From contig NZ_CP042430.1 in NCBI RefSeq assembly GCF_007970665.1, forward strand, positions 5,146,001 through 5,210,000: 64,000 bases of DNA. The letters run 5' to 3'. Of this stretch, positions 47,573 to 55,050 are shown in pieces. This DNA is from Baekduia soli. Its GTDB lineage: Bacteria > Actinomycetota > Thermoleophilia > Solirubrobacterales > Solirubrobacteraceae. A model generated the notes under the pieces. That model worked only from the letters and a program-made list of their open reading frames with translations. It made no database searches and was not told where the DNA came from. A program made the translations under genes and the position numbers. How positions within the stretch are numbered: the stretch's first letter is position 1; each line of letters opens with the position of its first letter.

Positions 47573-49771
47573 TCAGAAGGCCTCCCCGGGCTCGTCGCGC
47601 GTCTCGCCCAGCCGGATGTCGTGGCCGGGCTCCTCCCCCGCCTCGTAGTTCTCGACCTCGAGCATCGAGCCGCACGACGGGCAGGCGAACTCCCACGTCG
47701 TGAGCTGGAGGACCGACGCCTCGCGGACCTTGGCGCCCAGGTGGGCGGCGCGCTCGTGCAGCGGCCAGCTGCGCGTCGCCGCGTGGGCCTTCCAGTTCTC
47801 GGTGACCGGCCCGATAGGCTGGTCGCAGTGGCTGCAGCAGAAGCTGCGCACGCCCTCGGCGTCGGCGACCTTCAGCGGGGCGCGGTACTCGAGCATCTCG
47901 GCCGGCTCGTGGCTGGGCTCGCGGCCGAGGCGTTCGGCGCGCAGCTCACGCCGGCGGGCCGCGGTGGCCGCGTCGTCCGGCGTGCCGTCGGCCGTGAGGA
48001 CCACGCCGTAGACGTCGGGCACGACGTCGGCGGTGATCATCCCGTTCTCGAGGTCCTCGGCCACCCGCCACGGCTCGCGGAACAGCGGGTCGCCCAGGCC
48101 CGAGCCGCCGGCCCCGAACGTCCGGGTGATGTCGTCGGCGGCGATCTGCAGGTTCGTCGCGTGCGACGGGGGCAGCGTGCTGCCCTCCGTCAGGTCCTCG
48201 GCGATGAACCGCGCGCCGAGGTCGGTCGGCGAGCCGGCCTCCACCCCGCCCTTGAAGATGAGGTTGCCGGTCCCGCCGCCCGGGTACCCGCCGCCCGGCG
48301 CCCGCGAGGGCACGCGCGTGACGTTGGAGAACACCGTCATCTGGGCGCCGGAGGACATGCCCGCCAGCTTCCAGGCCGTGTCGATGCCCATCCCCCCGCG
48401 GCGGAACCCGTGGCCGCCCGAGTTGGGGCACAGGCGCCGGAAGTAGTGCAGCGCGGGCGCGGTCTCCTCGAGCTCGATGTCGAGCATGCGCGAGCCGGTC
48501 ATGTCCTCGTAGCAGCCGCAGTCGCGGCCGTCGACGTTGGACTGCGCGCCCAGGCCGGTGCCCAGCGAGTCGAAGGACACCCACATCGTCGGGCCGCCGG
48601 CGTCGGTGATCCCGAAGACGACGTTGTGCGGCGCGACGTTGGCGCCGCAGCCCGCCGAGCGGGCGCGGATCGCCGGGTTCTCGCTCAGGCCGACGGCCTT
48701 CTGCAGCGCGGAGTGGAACGCGCGCAGCACCTTGGTGCCCGACTCCATGTGGCCGGCCGAGGTCGCCGCGTTGATGCTCGGGTTGAGCATCGTGCCCGGC
48801 GCCGACTTGATGATCTTCAGCGGCCGCGTCACGCCCGCGTTGATCGGCAGGTCGGGCATGAGCGTGCGGATCACGTCGCCGACCACCCAGCCCAGCAGGG
48901 CGGCCCGGGTGGCGTTGATGAAGCAGTTGGCCTCCGGCGGCGAGTCGGAGAGGTCGATGAGCAGCTCGTCGCCGCGCACGGTGACCGACACCGACAGGCG
49001 CGACAGCGTCTCCACGCCGTGGCCGTCGTACTCGACCCAGTCGTGGGCGGTGAACGTGCCGTCGGGCAGCTCGGCGATGCGCTGGCGCGCGTGCTGCTCG
49101 CTGAGCTCGATGTTGTACTCCGCGTACTCCTTGACGGTCTGCGCGCCGTAGCGCTCGAAGACCTCCTGCAGGCGCGAGTAGGTGGTGTTGTTGGCCGCCA
49201 CGCACGAGCGCAGGTCGTTCAGCGACTCGGCCATCCGGACGTTGGCCAGGTAGAGCTTGACGAACTGCTCGTCCCAGACGCCCTCGGAGACGACCTTGGT
49301 CAGCGGGAAGATGAAGCCCTCGCCGTAGCGGTCCCATGAGCCCGGGATCCAGCCGCCGGGCGTCAGGCCGCCGATGTCGAGGACGTGCACCGACGAATAG
49401 GCCCACGCCATGAGCTCGTCGCCGGCGAAGACCGGGGTGATCACGCTGGGGTCGGCGGCGTGCAGCGGCTGCGCGGTGTACGGGTCGTTGGCGGCGAAGT
49501 GGTCGCCGGGGCGCACCGTCGAGAGGTCGACGTTGGCCAGGATGTCGCGCAGGGCGTTGACGGCCGAGACGAAGTGCGGCGGCAGGTAGCTCGTGAAGGC
49601 GATGACCTCGCCCTTGGCCGACACCAGCGACGTGGAGAAGTCATTGGCCTCGGTCACGATCGGCGAGCCCGACGTGCGGTTCAGCGTGATGGCGGCCTCC
49701 TCGCAGGCGGCCTCCATGCGGCGGTGGATGACCTTGGCGAGGATCGGGTCGTACGTGGTGGTGGTGCTCAC
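47573..49771 (-). CDS. Hydantoinase B-like subunit with C-terminal cysteine-pair domain
   Basis: A 732-residue HyuB-family protein: IHRRMEAACEEAAITLNRTSGSPIVTEANDFSTSL, HFAANDPYTAQPLHAADPSVITPVF, and the late SGGHGFRRGGMGIDTAWKL and TFGAGGSGLGDPLFREPW. From about residue 640 a domain of about 90 residues follows with CCSHC (Cys 646, Cys 649) and CPSC (Cys 697, Cys 700), a likely zinc site. This resembles a fused acetone carboxylase gamma-type subunit and is absent from the copy at 38946. The GTG at 49771 has AAGGAG upstream. Together with the A subunit at 49811 it looks like an acetone-carboxylase-like system rather than a plain hydantoinase. The ketone is unknown. Confidence 0.88.
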   Translation of the reverse strand: MSTTTTYDPILAKVIHRRMEAACEEAAITLNRTSGSPIVTEANDFSTSLVSAKGEVIAFTSYLPPHFVSAVNALRDILANVDLSTVRPGDHFAANDPYTAQPLHAADPSVITPVFAGDELMAWAYSSVHVLDIGGLTPGGWIPGSWDRYGEGFIFPLTKVVSEGVWDEQFVKLYLANVRMAESLNDLRSCVAANNTTYSRLQEVFERYGAQTVKEYAEYNIELSEQHARQRIAELPDGTFTAHDWVEYDGHGVETLSRLSVSVTVRGDELLIDLSDSPPEANCFINATRAALLGWVVGDVIRTLMPDLPINAGVTRPLKIIKSAPGTMLNPSINAATSAGHMESGTKVLRAFHSALQKAVGLSENPAIRARSAGCGANVAPHNVVFGITDAGGPTMWVSFDSLGTGLGAQSNVDGRDCGCYEDMTGSRMLDIELEETAPALHYFRRLCPNSGGHGFRRGGMGIDTAWKLAGMSSGAQMTVFSNVTRVPSRAPGGGYPGGGTGNLIFKGGVEAGSPTDLGARFIAEDLTEGSTLPPSHATNLQIAADDITRTFGAGGSGLGDPLFREPWRVAEDLENGMITADVVPDVYGVVLTADGTPDDAATAARRRELRAERLGREPSHEPAEMLEYRAPLKVADAEGVRSFCCSHCDQPIGPVTENWKAHAATRSWPLHERAAHLGAKVREASVLQLTTWEFACPSCGSMLEVENYEAGEEPGHDIRLGETRDEPGEAF

Positions 49772-49810
49772 GGTTCTTGGCTCCTTGAGGCGGCGCGGGG
49801 GCGGCGGGCG

Positions 49811-51934
49811 TCAGCCCGGCAGGCCGGCGGGATCGGCGACGGCGGCGGGCGGTGCTGCCGCGGGTGCGGCGACGTCGATGGTGAACACGTAGTTGCGCAG
49901 CCCGTCGACCTCCAGCCGGGCCCCGGGCGGGACCAGCAGCGTGGTGTCGACGTCGTCGACGAGCGCGGGGCCGTCGACGACCGCCCCGGGGGCGAGGGCC
50001 GGCCCGTCGTGGACGGCGGCCTGGATCGTCGTGTCGCCCAGGCGCACCTCGCGGTGGGCGGAGGGCTCGGGGACGCTGGTGGCCAGGTCGTCGCCGGCCG
50101 ACGGCGTCGGCGGCTTGGGCGTGATGCCCGAGGCCACGACGCGGGCGGTGTGCAGCTCGATCGGGAAGCCGTCCCACGCGCTGCCGGGGCCGTAGACCCG
50201 CTCGTACTCCTGCACGAACCGGGTCGAGAGGTCCTCGCGGTCCTCGTCGCGGACCTCCTCCCCGGGCCATGTCATCGAGATCTCGAAGGCCTGCCCGGCG
50301 AACTTCACGTCGGCCTCCCGGCGCACGACGATGTCGTCGTCGGAGAAGCCCTCGTGGCGCAGGGCGGCGACCGCCCGCTCCTCCAGCCCGTCGTAGAGCT
50401 CGTTGATCGTGGCGGTCTCGCCCGCCGAGAAGATCCACTGCGCGGTCGTCGACTCGGCGTGGATCGCGTCGGCGAACAGCAGCCCGTAGGCCGAGAACGT
50501 CGCCGCCGCGCCCGGCATGACCAGGCGGCGGATCCCGAGGTCGCGGCAGACCTCGCCCAGGAACAGGCCCGAGCCGCCGCCGTAGCCCACGACGGTGAAG
50601 TCGCGCGGGTCGTAGCCGCGGCCGAGGGAGACCTTCTCGATCGCGGTGCCCATCTGGGTCACGGCGATGTGGTGGAAGCCCGCGGCGACCTCCATGAGGT
50701 CCTGGCCCAGCTGGTCGGCCAGCGGCTGCAGCGCCGCCTTGGCCGCGTCGACGTCGAGGGTCACCGTGCCGCCCCAGAACTTCAGCGGGTCGATGAGGCC
50801 GAGCACGAGGTTGGCGTCGGTGATGGTGGGCGCGGTGCCGCCGTTGCCGTAGCAGGCCGGCCCGGGGTAGCCGCCCGCGCTGTGCGGGCCCATCTGCGGC
50901 AGGCCGCGGTCGTCGATCCAGCAGATGGAGCCGCCGCCCGCGCCGATGGCGTGGATGTCGATGATCGACAGGCCGGTGAGCAGCCGGTTGATCGTCGTGC
51001 GGTGCGCATAGGCCGGCCGGCCCTCGCGGATCAGCGCGGTGTCGAAGCTCGTGCCGCCAAGGTCGGCGGTGATGATGTTGCCCTCGCCCAGGACCTTGGC
51101 GAAGTGGGTGGCGGCGACGACGCCGCCGACCGGGCCGGAGTGGCTGAGGTGGATCGGCTCGGCCATCGCCTCCGTCGGGCTGATGTGGCCGCCCATGGAC
51201 TGCATGAACGAGATGCGCCCCTCGCGCAGGCCCAGCTCCTGGGTGCGCGCGGTGAGCTTGCCGATGTAGGTCTCGGCGCCCTCGGAGACGAACGCGTTGA
51301 GCAGCGCCGTGTTCATCCGCTCGTACTCGCGGATGCGCGGGTAGATGTCGCAGGAGAGCGTGACGAACAGGTCGGGGTACAGCTCGGCGATGATCTCGCC
51401 GGCGCGGCGCTCGTGGACGGGGTGGCGGAAGGACCACAGGAAGCAGACGGCGATCGCGTCGACCCCCTGCTCGACGAGGCGCGCGACCTCGCGGCGGACG
51501 TCGTCCTCGTTGAGCTCGACGAGCACCTCGCCGCTGCGGCTGACGCGCTCGTCGATCTCGGCGACGTGGCGCTGGCGCACGATGTCGGGCGGCCGCGTCT
51601 CCTTCTGGAGGTCGAGCTGGATCTCGCGGATGCCGCGGTGGATGTAGATCGACTGCTTGAAGCCCCGGGTGGTGAGCAGGCCGACGTTGCGGCCCTTGCC
51701 CTGGGCGATGCTGTTCGTGACGACGGTCGTGCCGTTGACGAACGCGTCGCACTCGGCCATGAGCGCCTCGAGCGACGTGCCCAGCTCGCCGGCCGCGTTG
51801 GAGACCGCGGCGGTGACGCCCTCCGTGTAGTCCTTCGGCGTCGTCAGGGCCTTGGCCCGGACGATGCCGCCCGCCTCGTCTGCGACGACGACGTCGGTGA
51901 AGGTTCCGCCGATGTCCACTCCGACTCGATACAT
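49811..51934 (-). CDS. Hydantoinase A-like ATP-binding subunit
   Basis: A 707-residue HyuA/acetone carboxylase beta-type protein: MYRVGVDIGGTFTDVVVADEAG, AFVNGTTVVTNSIAQGKGRNVGLLTTRGFK, IITADLGGTSFDTALIREG and IGAGGGSICWIDDRGLPQMGPHSAGGYPGPACYG. All nucleotide-binding segments are kept. The ATG at 51934 has GGGAAGGGC upstream; the longer frame (to 52036) has no ribosome site and unlike composition, so it is rejected. It is cotranscribed with the hydantoinase B copy 39 bases downstream. The 201 bases before it hold no copy of the island operator. The LuxR regulator gene upstream may control it. Confidence 0.9.
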   Translation of the reverse strand: MYRVGVDIGGTFTDVVVADEAGGIVRAKALTTPKDYTEGVTAAVSNAAGELGTSLEALMAECDAFVNGTTVVTNSIAQGKGRNVGLLTTRGFKQSIYIHRGIREIQLDLQKETRPPDIVRQRHVAEIDERVSRSGEVLVELNEDDVRREVARLVEQGVDAIAVCFLWSFRHPVHERRAGEIIAELYPDLFVTLSCDIYPRIREYERMNTALLNAFVSEGAETYIGKLTARTQELGLREGRISFMQSMGGHISPTEAMAEPIHLSHSGPVGGVVAATHFAKVLGEGNIITADLGGTSFDTALIREGRPAYAHRTTINRLLTGLSIIDIHAIGAGGGSICWIDDRGLPQMGPHSAGGYPGPACYGNGGTAPTITDANLVLGLIDPLKFWGGTVTLDVDAAKAALQPLADQLGQDLMEVAAGFHHIAVTQMGTAIEKVSLGRGYDPRDFTVVGYGGGSGLFLGEVCRDLGIRRLVMPGAAATFSAYGLLFADAIHAESTTAQWIFSAGETATINELYDGLEERAVAALRHEGFSDDDIVVRREADVKFAGQAFEISMTWPGEEVRDEDREDLSTRFVQEYERVYGPGSAWDGFPIELHTARVVASGITPKPPTPSAGDDLATSVPEPSAHREVRLGDTTIQAAVHDGPALAPGAVVDGPALVDDVDTTLLVPPGARLEVDGLRNYVFTIDVAAPAAAPPAAVADPAGLPG

Positions 51935-52135
51935 GTGCCCTTCCCGGGGTCCTGGTGGTCTCTGGGCGCGGCTCGACAGCCACCTGGCCGGCCCGCTGCC
52001 CATCGTGCTCCGCGGGCGCGCCGCTGACCACCGCACGTTCGGAGGTGCCCAGCCCGTCCGTTCGGAGGGTCTCGGGCCGCGCGGGCGCCGGCGGCCTCCA
52101 TGGCGGCGCGCCCCGGACGGCGCGCGCGGCGCGTC

Positions 52136-53233
52136 CTACGCCCCGGCGAGGAAGTCCAGCAGACCCTGGCGGCGCGCCTCGTAGACGGCCTCCGAGCGGG
52201 AGTGCGCGTCGAGCTTGGCGAACAGGTTGCGGGCGTAGCCCTTGGCCGTGGACTCCGTGATGTGCATGTCGGCCGCGATCTGCTTGAAGCGCAGCCCGCG
52301 CTCGAGCAGGACGAGCACGTTGCGCTCCTGGGGCGTGAGGTGGGGCAGCGTGCCGTCGGCGTCGGGCTCGAGGTCGGGGGCGGCCCCCTCGTCGCCGGCC
52401 ACCAGGGAGCGCACCGCGCTGGCGATCGCCGCGCTCCCGGCGCTGCCGGCGACGTAGCCCGTCGCCCGGCTCCGGGCGGCCAGCGTGCGGCTCATGGGCG
52501 TGTCGCGGGTCGCGATGACCAGCGCGGGCACCGGGCGCCGCGGGTCGCCCGCATCGAGGTCGGCCAGGAGCGAGGCGATCGGCCGGCCGTCGAACGTCGC
52601 GTCGCAGATGATCGCCTCGTAGCGCGCCGGCGGCAGGCTGAGCGCGTCGTCGCGCGTCGCGCACAGCTCGGCGCGCGCGCCGATCGACCGCTCGACGATC
52701 CTCGCCACGCCCTCGGCGAACAACTCGTCGTCGGCGCACACCAGGATCCGCGGCGCAGTCGTGCGCGCCCCGCGGAACGCCTCGGTGACGACGACCGACA
52801 CGTCGTGCATCGCGTCGAGCACCGCGTCGCAATCCAGGTGCGGGTCGCGCGAGCTCGCGCACAGCGCCCCGACGGGCCGGCTGCCGACGAACAGCGGGAT
52901 CGAGCAGCCCGACCGGTAGCCCATGTCGACCACGAGGTGGTCCAGCGAGCGGTCGAAGGACTCCGCGTCGCCGAACGAGGCGTGGCGGAAGACGTCGCCG
53001 CCGGCGGGCACGGCGACCTGCGTCGAGGTCTCCAGCGGCAGCTCGGTGCCCGGAGCCAGGATCTGCCCGCCGCCGCCGGCCACCACGCGGAACGAGCCGC
53101 GGCCCGGGTCGACCGCGTGCAGCGAGAAGCGATCGACCTGCAGCTCCTCGCACAGCAGCCGCAGCGCCGCCTCGATGCGCGACTCGTTGATCTGCTCTCC
53201 CAGGCACGACGCGACCGCGTCGCTCAGCTGCAT
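52136..53233 (-). CDS. LuxR-family regulator with GAF and receiver-like domains
   Basis: A 365-residue regulator. The N-terminal part (about 1-165) is a GAF-like sensor: LLCEELQVDRFSLHAVD and YRSGCSIPLFVGSRPVGALCAS. A receiver-like domain follows (ILVCADDELFAEGVARIVERS, AIICDATFDG); the usual late Lys is replaced in GYVAGSAGS, so phosphorylation switching may be altered. The end is a LuxR helix-turn-helix: LTPQERNVLVLLERGLRFKQIAADMHITESTAKGYARNLFAKLDAHSR. The ATG at 53233 is preferred to 53278. It lies 201 bases upstream of the hydantoinase A gene on the same strand, and is divergent from a MaoC gene. It may respond to a small ligand through GAF. Confidence 0.87.
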   Translation of the reverse strand: MQLSDAVASCLGEQINESRIEAALRLLCEELQVDRFSLHAVDPGRGSFRVVAGGGGQILAPGTELPLETSTQVAVPAGGDVFRHASFGDAESFDRSLDHLVVDMGYRSGCSIPLFVGSRPVGALCASSRDPHLDCDAVLDAMHDVSVVVTEAFRGARTTAPRILVCADDELFAEGVARIVERSIGARAELCATRDDALSLPPARYEAIICDATFDGRPIASLLADLDAGDPRRPVPALVIATRDTPMSRTLAARSRATGYVAGSAGSAAIASAVRSLVAGDEGAAPDLEPDADGTLPHLTPQERNVLVLLERGLRFKQIAADMHITESTAKGYARNLFAKLDAHSRSEAVYEARRQGLLDFLAGA

Positions 53234-53364
53234 GGTGCGATGACCCTCCTCTGAGGCGGACCTCGACGACCTCTCCATTGTCTCGGCTGGCGGCCAATCG
53301 CGCGCCGGACTGTCACAACCGCCAGCACCCGGGGGCGCGGAGCGTCCGTGCCATAGTGCCCGGC

Positions 53365-53799
53365 GTGCTCTTCGCGGAGGACCTCCACGTCGGCAGGACC
53401 TTCGCGCTGGGATGCCGCGAGGTCACCGCCGCCGACATCATGGCCTTCGCCGGCGACTGGGACCCGCTGCCGATGCACGTCGACGAGGCCGCGGCCGACC
53501 GCGGCGCGTTCGGGGGCCTCATCGCCAGCGGCCTGCACACGCTGGCCATCGCGGTGCGGCTGACCGTCGACGCCCTCGTGTCCCACACGGCGGTCTACGC
53601 GGGGCGCGAGATCCGCTCGGTGCGCATGCACCGCCCGGTGCGCCCGGGCATGACGCTGACGGGCACGGTGACGATCGTCGAGCAGCGCCTGCGCGACGAC
53701 GGGCGCGGCGTCGTGGTCTGGGAGATCGCGCTCGTCGACGACGCGGGCGGGCCCGTGCTCACCATGGCCACCGACTCGCTCGTCGACCGCCGGCCCTGA
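53365..53799 (+). CDS. MaoC-like hot-dog dehydratase
   Basis: A 144-residue hot-dog-fold protein of the MaoC/(R)-enoyl-CoA hydratase family. The hydratase motif reads FAGDWDPLPMHVDEAAA, with the Asp and His that activate water, followed by GLIASGLHTLAIAVRL. It hydrates a trans-2-enoyl-CoA to an (R)-3-hydroxyacyl-CoA, or acts in a related dehydration. The exact spacing DWDPLPMHVD is a little unusual because the motif is normally D.NPLHxD. The start is GTG at 53365; GTG 53356 is an alternative. It is divergent from the LuxR regulator, which could control it. No operator of the island type is convincing here. Confidence 0.86.
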   Translation: MLFAEDLHVGRTFALGCREVTAADIMAFAGDWDPLPMHVDEAAADRGAFGGLIASGLHTLAIAVRLTVDALVSHTAVYAGREIRSVRMHRPVRPGMTLTGTVTIVEQRLRDDGRGVVVWEIALVDDAGGPVLTMATDSLVDRRP

Positions 53800-53810
53800 C
53801 GGCGGCGGGG

Positions 53811-54008
53811 CTAGTCCTCGCCCGGCGCCTCGGTGTCGTCGATCGGCGGATCGTGGGCGTCGGGATCGTCGAGGTCGACCTCGCGGTCGTCCAGGTCGGC
53901 CGGCTCGTGGTCGGTCCCCCGGGCGGGCACACCCGAGAGGGCGTCCTCGGGCTCGGGCAGGTCGACGTCGGCGGCTTCGGGGTGGTGCTCGGGCATGTCG
54001 TCCTCCAT
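53811..54008 (-). CDS. Small acidic protein, 65 aa
   Basis: I do not recognise this family. The 65-residue product is extremely acidic: EDDMPEHHPEAADVDLPEPED and DDREVDLDDPDAHDPPID account for most of it, with few hydrophobic residues, so it is probably disordered. The ATG at 54008 has GGAG upstream; an internal ATG at 53996 is possible. It converges with the MaoC gene with a 12-base gap. Short acidic disordered proteins of this kind often bind metals or buffer charge, but nothing in the sequence proves a role. Confidence 0.5.
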   Translation of the reverse strand: MEDDMPEHHPEAADVDLPEPEDALSGVPARGTDHEPADLDDREVDLDDPDAHDPPIDDTEAPGED

Positions 54009-54084
54009 GGTCGGTGCTCCGACACCGATCCTCTCACGATCGCCTGGGGCGGGCGGACCGCCCCCGCCCGCCACCCACCTCGGC

Positions 54085-54113
54085 TTGCACGCCGCGGGCG
54101 CGGCGGCTACCGT
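54085..54113 (+). promoter_or_regulatory. Promoter of the fluoride operon
   Basis: TTGCAC (54085-54090) and TACCGT (54108-54113) are separated by 17 bases, the standard spacing of a housekeeping promoter. Transcription would start near 54120, just before the riboswitch. Confidence 0.6.
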
Positions 54114-54141
54114 CCCGCCCGTCGCCGGGCTCCCCGGCGTC

Positions 54142-54193
54142 GAGTGGTGAGGCCCGCTCCAGAACCGCGGCTGCGACCGCCGATGGCTTCTAC
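54142..54193 (+). ncRNA. Fluoride (crcB) riboswitch
   Basis: The segment aligns end to end with the known aptamer of Thermotoga petrophila. It has GTGAGGCCCGCTC in the first loop and stem, AACCGC before the small hairpin, and CGATGGCTTCTAC at the 3' side. The loop GAGGCC can pair with GGCTTC (one G-U) to make the conserved pseudoknot. Next, CTACG (54190-54194) is complementary to CGTAG (54213-54217), which overlaps the AGGAG ribosome site at 54216-54220. Fluoride binding would keep CTAC in the aptamer and free the ribosome site. It lies 99 bases upstream of crcB. Confidence 0.85.
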
Positions 54194-54227
54194 GCCCCGT
54201 CGACCGACGCCACGTAGGAGACCCCGG

Positions 54228-54293
54228 ATGGAGCCCGACCCGACCACGACCGACCCCGACCGCGAGCGTGACGGCGCGGGACGCCGGGGCTGA
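54228..54293 (+). CDS. 21-codon leader ORF of the fluoride operon
   Basis: ATG at 54228 follows AGGAG by 7 bases and opens a 21-residue frame (Asp/Arg/Pro-rich, beginning [10 protein letters not shown]). It ends TGA at 54291-54293, one base inside the crcB ATG (TGATG). crcB itself has no ribosome site, so ribosomes probably reach it by finishing this leader. Control of the AGGAG by the riboswitch would therefore govern the whole operon. The peptide itself has no sign of function. Confidence 0.6.
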   Translation: MEPDPTTTDPDRERDGAGRRG

Positions 54294-54688
54294 TGGCGCG
54301 CCTCGACGCACGCGAGCTGGCGGCGGTGTTCGCCGGGGGCGCGGTGGGGGCCGTGGCCCGCGGCGAGCTCGCCGAGGCCCTGGGCCACGGCGGCGGCTGG
54401 CCGTGGGCCACGTTCCTGGTCAACGTCGCCGGCGCGTTCGTCCTCGGCTACGCGACGACGCGCCTGCAGGAGCGCCTTCCCCTGTCGAGCTACCGGCGCC
54501 CGCTCGTGGGCACCGGCTTCTGCGGCGGGCTGACGACGTTCTCGACGATGCAGCTCGAGCTGCTGCGGATGCTCGACGACGGCCGGCTCGGGCTCGCCGC
54601 GGGCTACGCGGCCGCCGGCCTCGTGGCGGGGTTCGCCGCCGTCCTGGTGGCCACGAACCTCGTGCGCCGGGTGGGGTGGGCACGGTGA
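54293..54688 (+). CDS. crcB: Fluoride exporter CrcB (Fluc), first subunit
   Basis: A 131-residue four-helix membrane protein of the CrcB/Fluc family that lets fluoride leave the cell down its gradient. Signature segments are [39 protein letters not shown] (the Asn of the ion path) and [21 protein letters not shown] (the Phe/Thr/Ser lining). The start overlaps the leader stop. Actinobacteria and Bacilli often encode two unlike copies that assemble as an antiparallel heterodimer; the second follows at once. Control by the upstream fluoride riboswitch supports the function strongly. Confidence 0.95.
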   Translation: MARLDARELAAVFAGGAVGAVARGELAEALGHGGGWPWATFLVNVAGAFVLGYATTRLQERLPLSSYRRPLVGTGFCGGLTTFSTMQLELLRMLDDGRLGLAAGYAAAGLVAGFAAVLVATNLVRRVGWAR

Positions 54689-55050
54689 GCGCGGCGGTGG
54701 TGGCCGGGATCGCGCTGCTCGGCGGCCTCGGCGCGGTCGCGCGCCTCCTGCTCGACGGCGCGGTGTCGCGGCGCCTCGCCGGGTCCTTCCCCCTCGGCAC
54801 CCTCGCGGTCAACCTCACGGGCGCGGTCGCGCTCGGCGTGCTCGCCGGGGCGGGCGTCTCCGGCGACCGCTCCATGCTGTGGGGCGTCGGGCTCATCGGC
54901 GCCTTCACGACGTTCAGCACGTGGATGCTCGAGAGCCACCGCCTCGCCGAGGAGGGCCGGGGCCGCGTCGCGGCGGCCAACGTGGCCGTCAGCCTCGTGG
55001 CGGGCGTCCTGGCCGTCCTGGCCGGCCGGTACCTGGGGGCCGCGCTGTGA
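54685..55050 (+). CDS. crcB: Fluoride exporter CrcB (Fluc), second subunit
   Basis: A 121-residue paralogue: [62 protein letters not shown]. It keeps the NxTG and FTTFST pore residues. The GTG at 54685 overlaps the stop of the first crcB (GTGA), so the two are made in a fixed ratio, as needed for a heterodimeric channel. Its own stop overlaps the GTG of the DUF190 gene, so all three genes are coupled. It is four helices long, the normal family size. Confidence 0.95.
   Translation: MSAAVVAGIALLGGLGAVARLLLDGAVSRRLAGSFPLGTLAVNLTGAVALGVLAGAGVSGDRSMLWGVGLIGAFTTFSTWMLESHRLAEEGRGRVAAANVAVSLVAGVLAVLAGRYLGAAL

Noticed and set aside
52032-52043. CCGCACGTTCGG upstream of the hydantoinase A gene at 51934
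   Set aside because: The central CG is kept but both half-sites are poor, so it is probably chance in GC-rich DNA.
53294-53305. CCAATCGCGCGC between the LuxR and MaoC genes as another operator
   Set aside because: Only the left half-site and the centre match (6/10); the right half is GCGC. The position in a divergent promoter is suggestive but not enough.
54108-54141. A Rho-independent terminator as the fluoride riboswitch output
   Set aside because: No GC stem followed by a U-tract lies between the aptamer and the gene. The CTACG/CGTAG pairing with the ribosome site is a better explanation.
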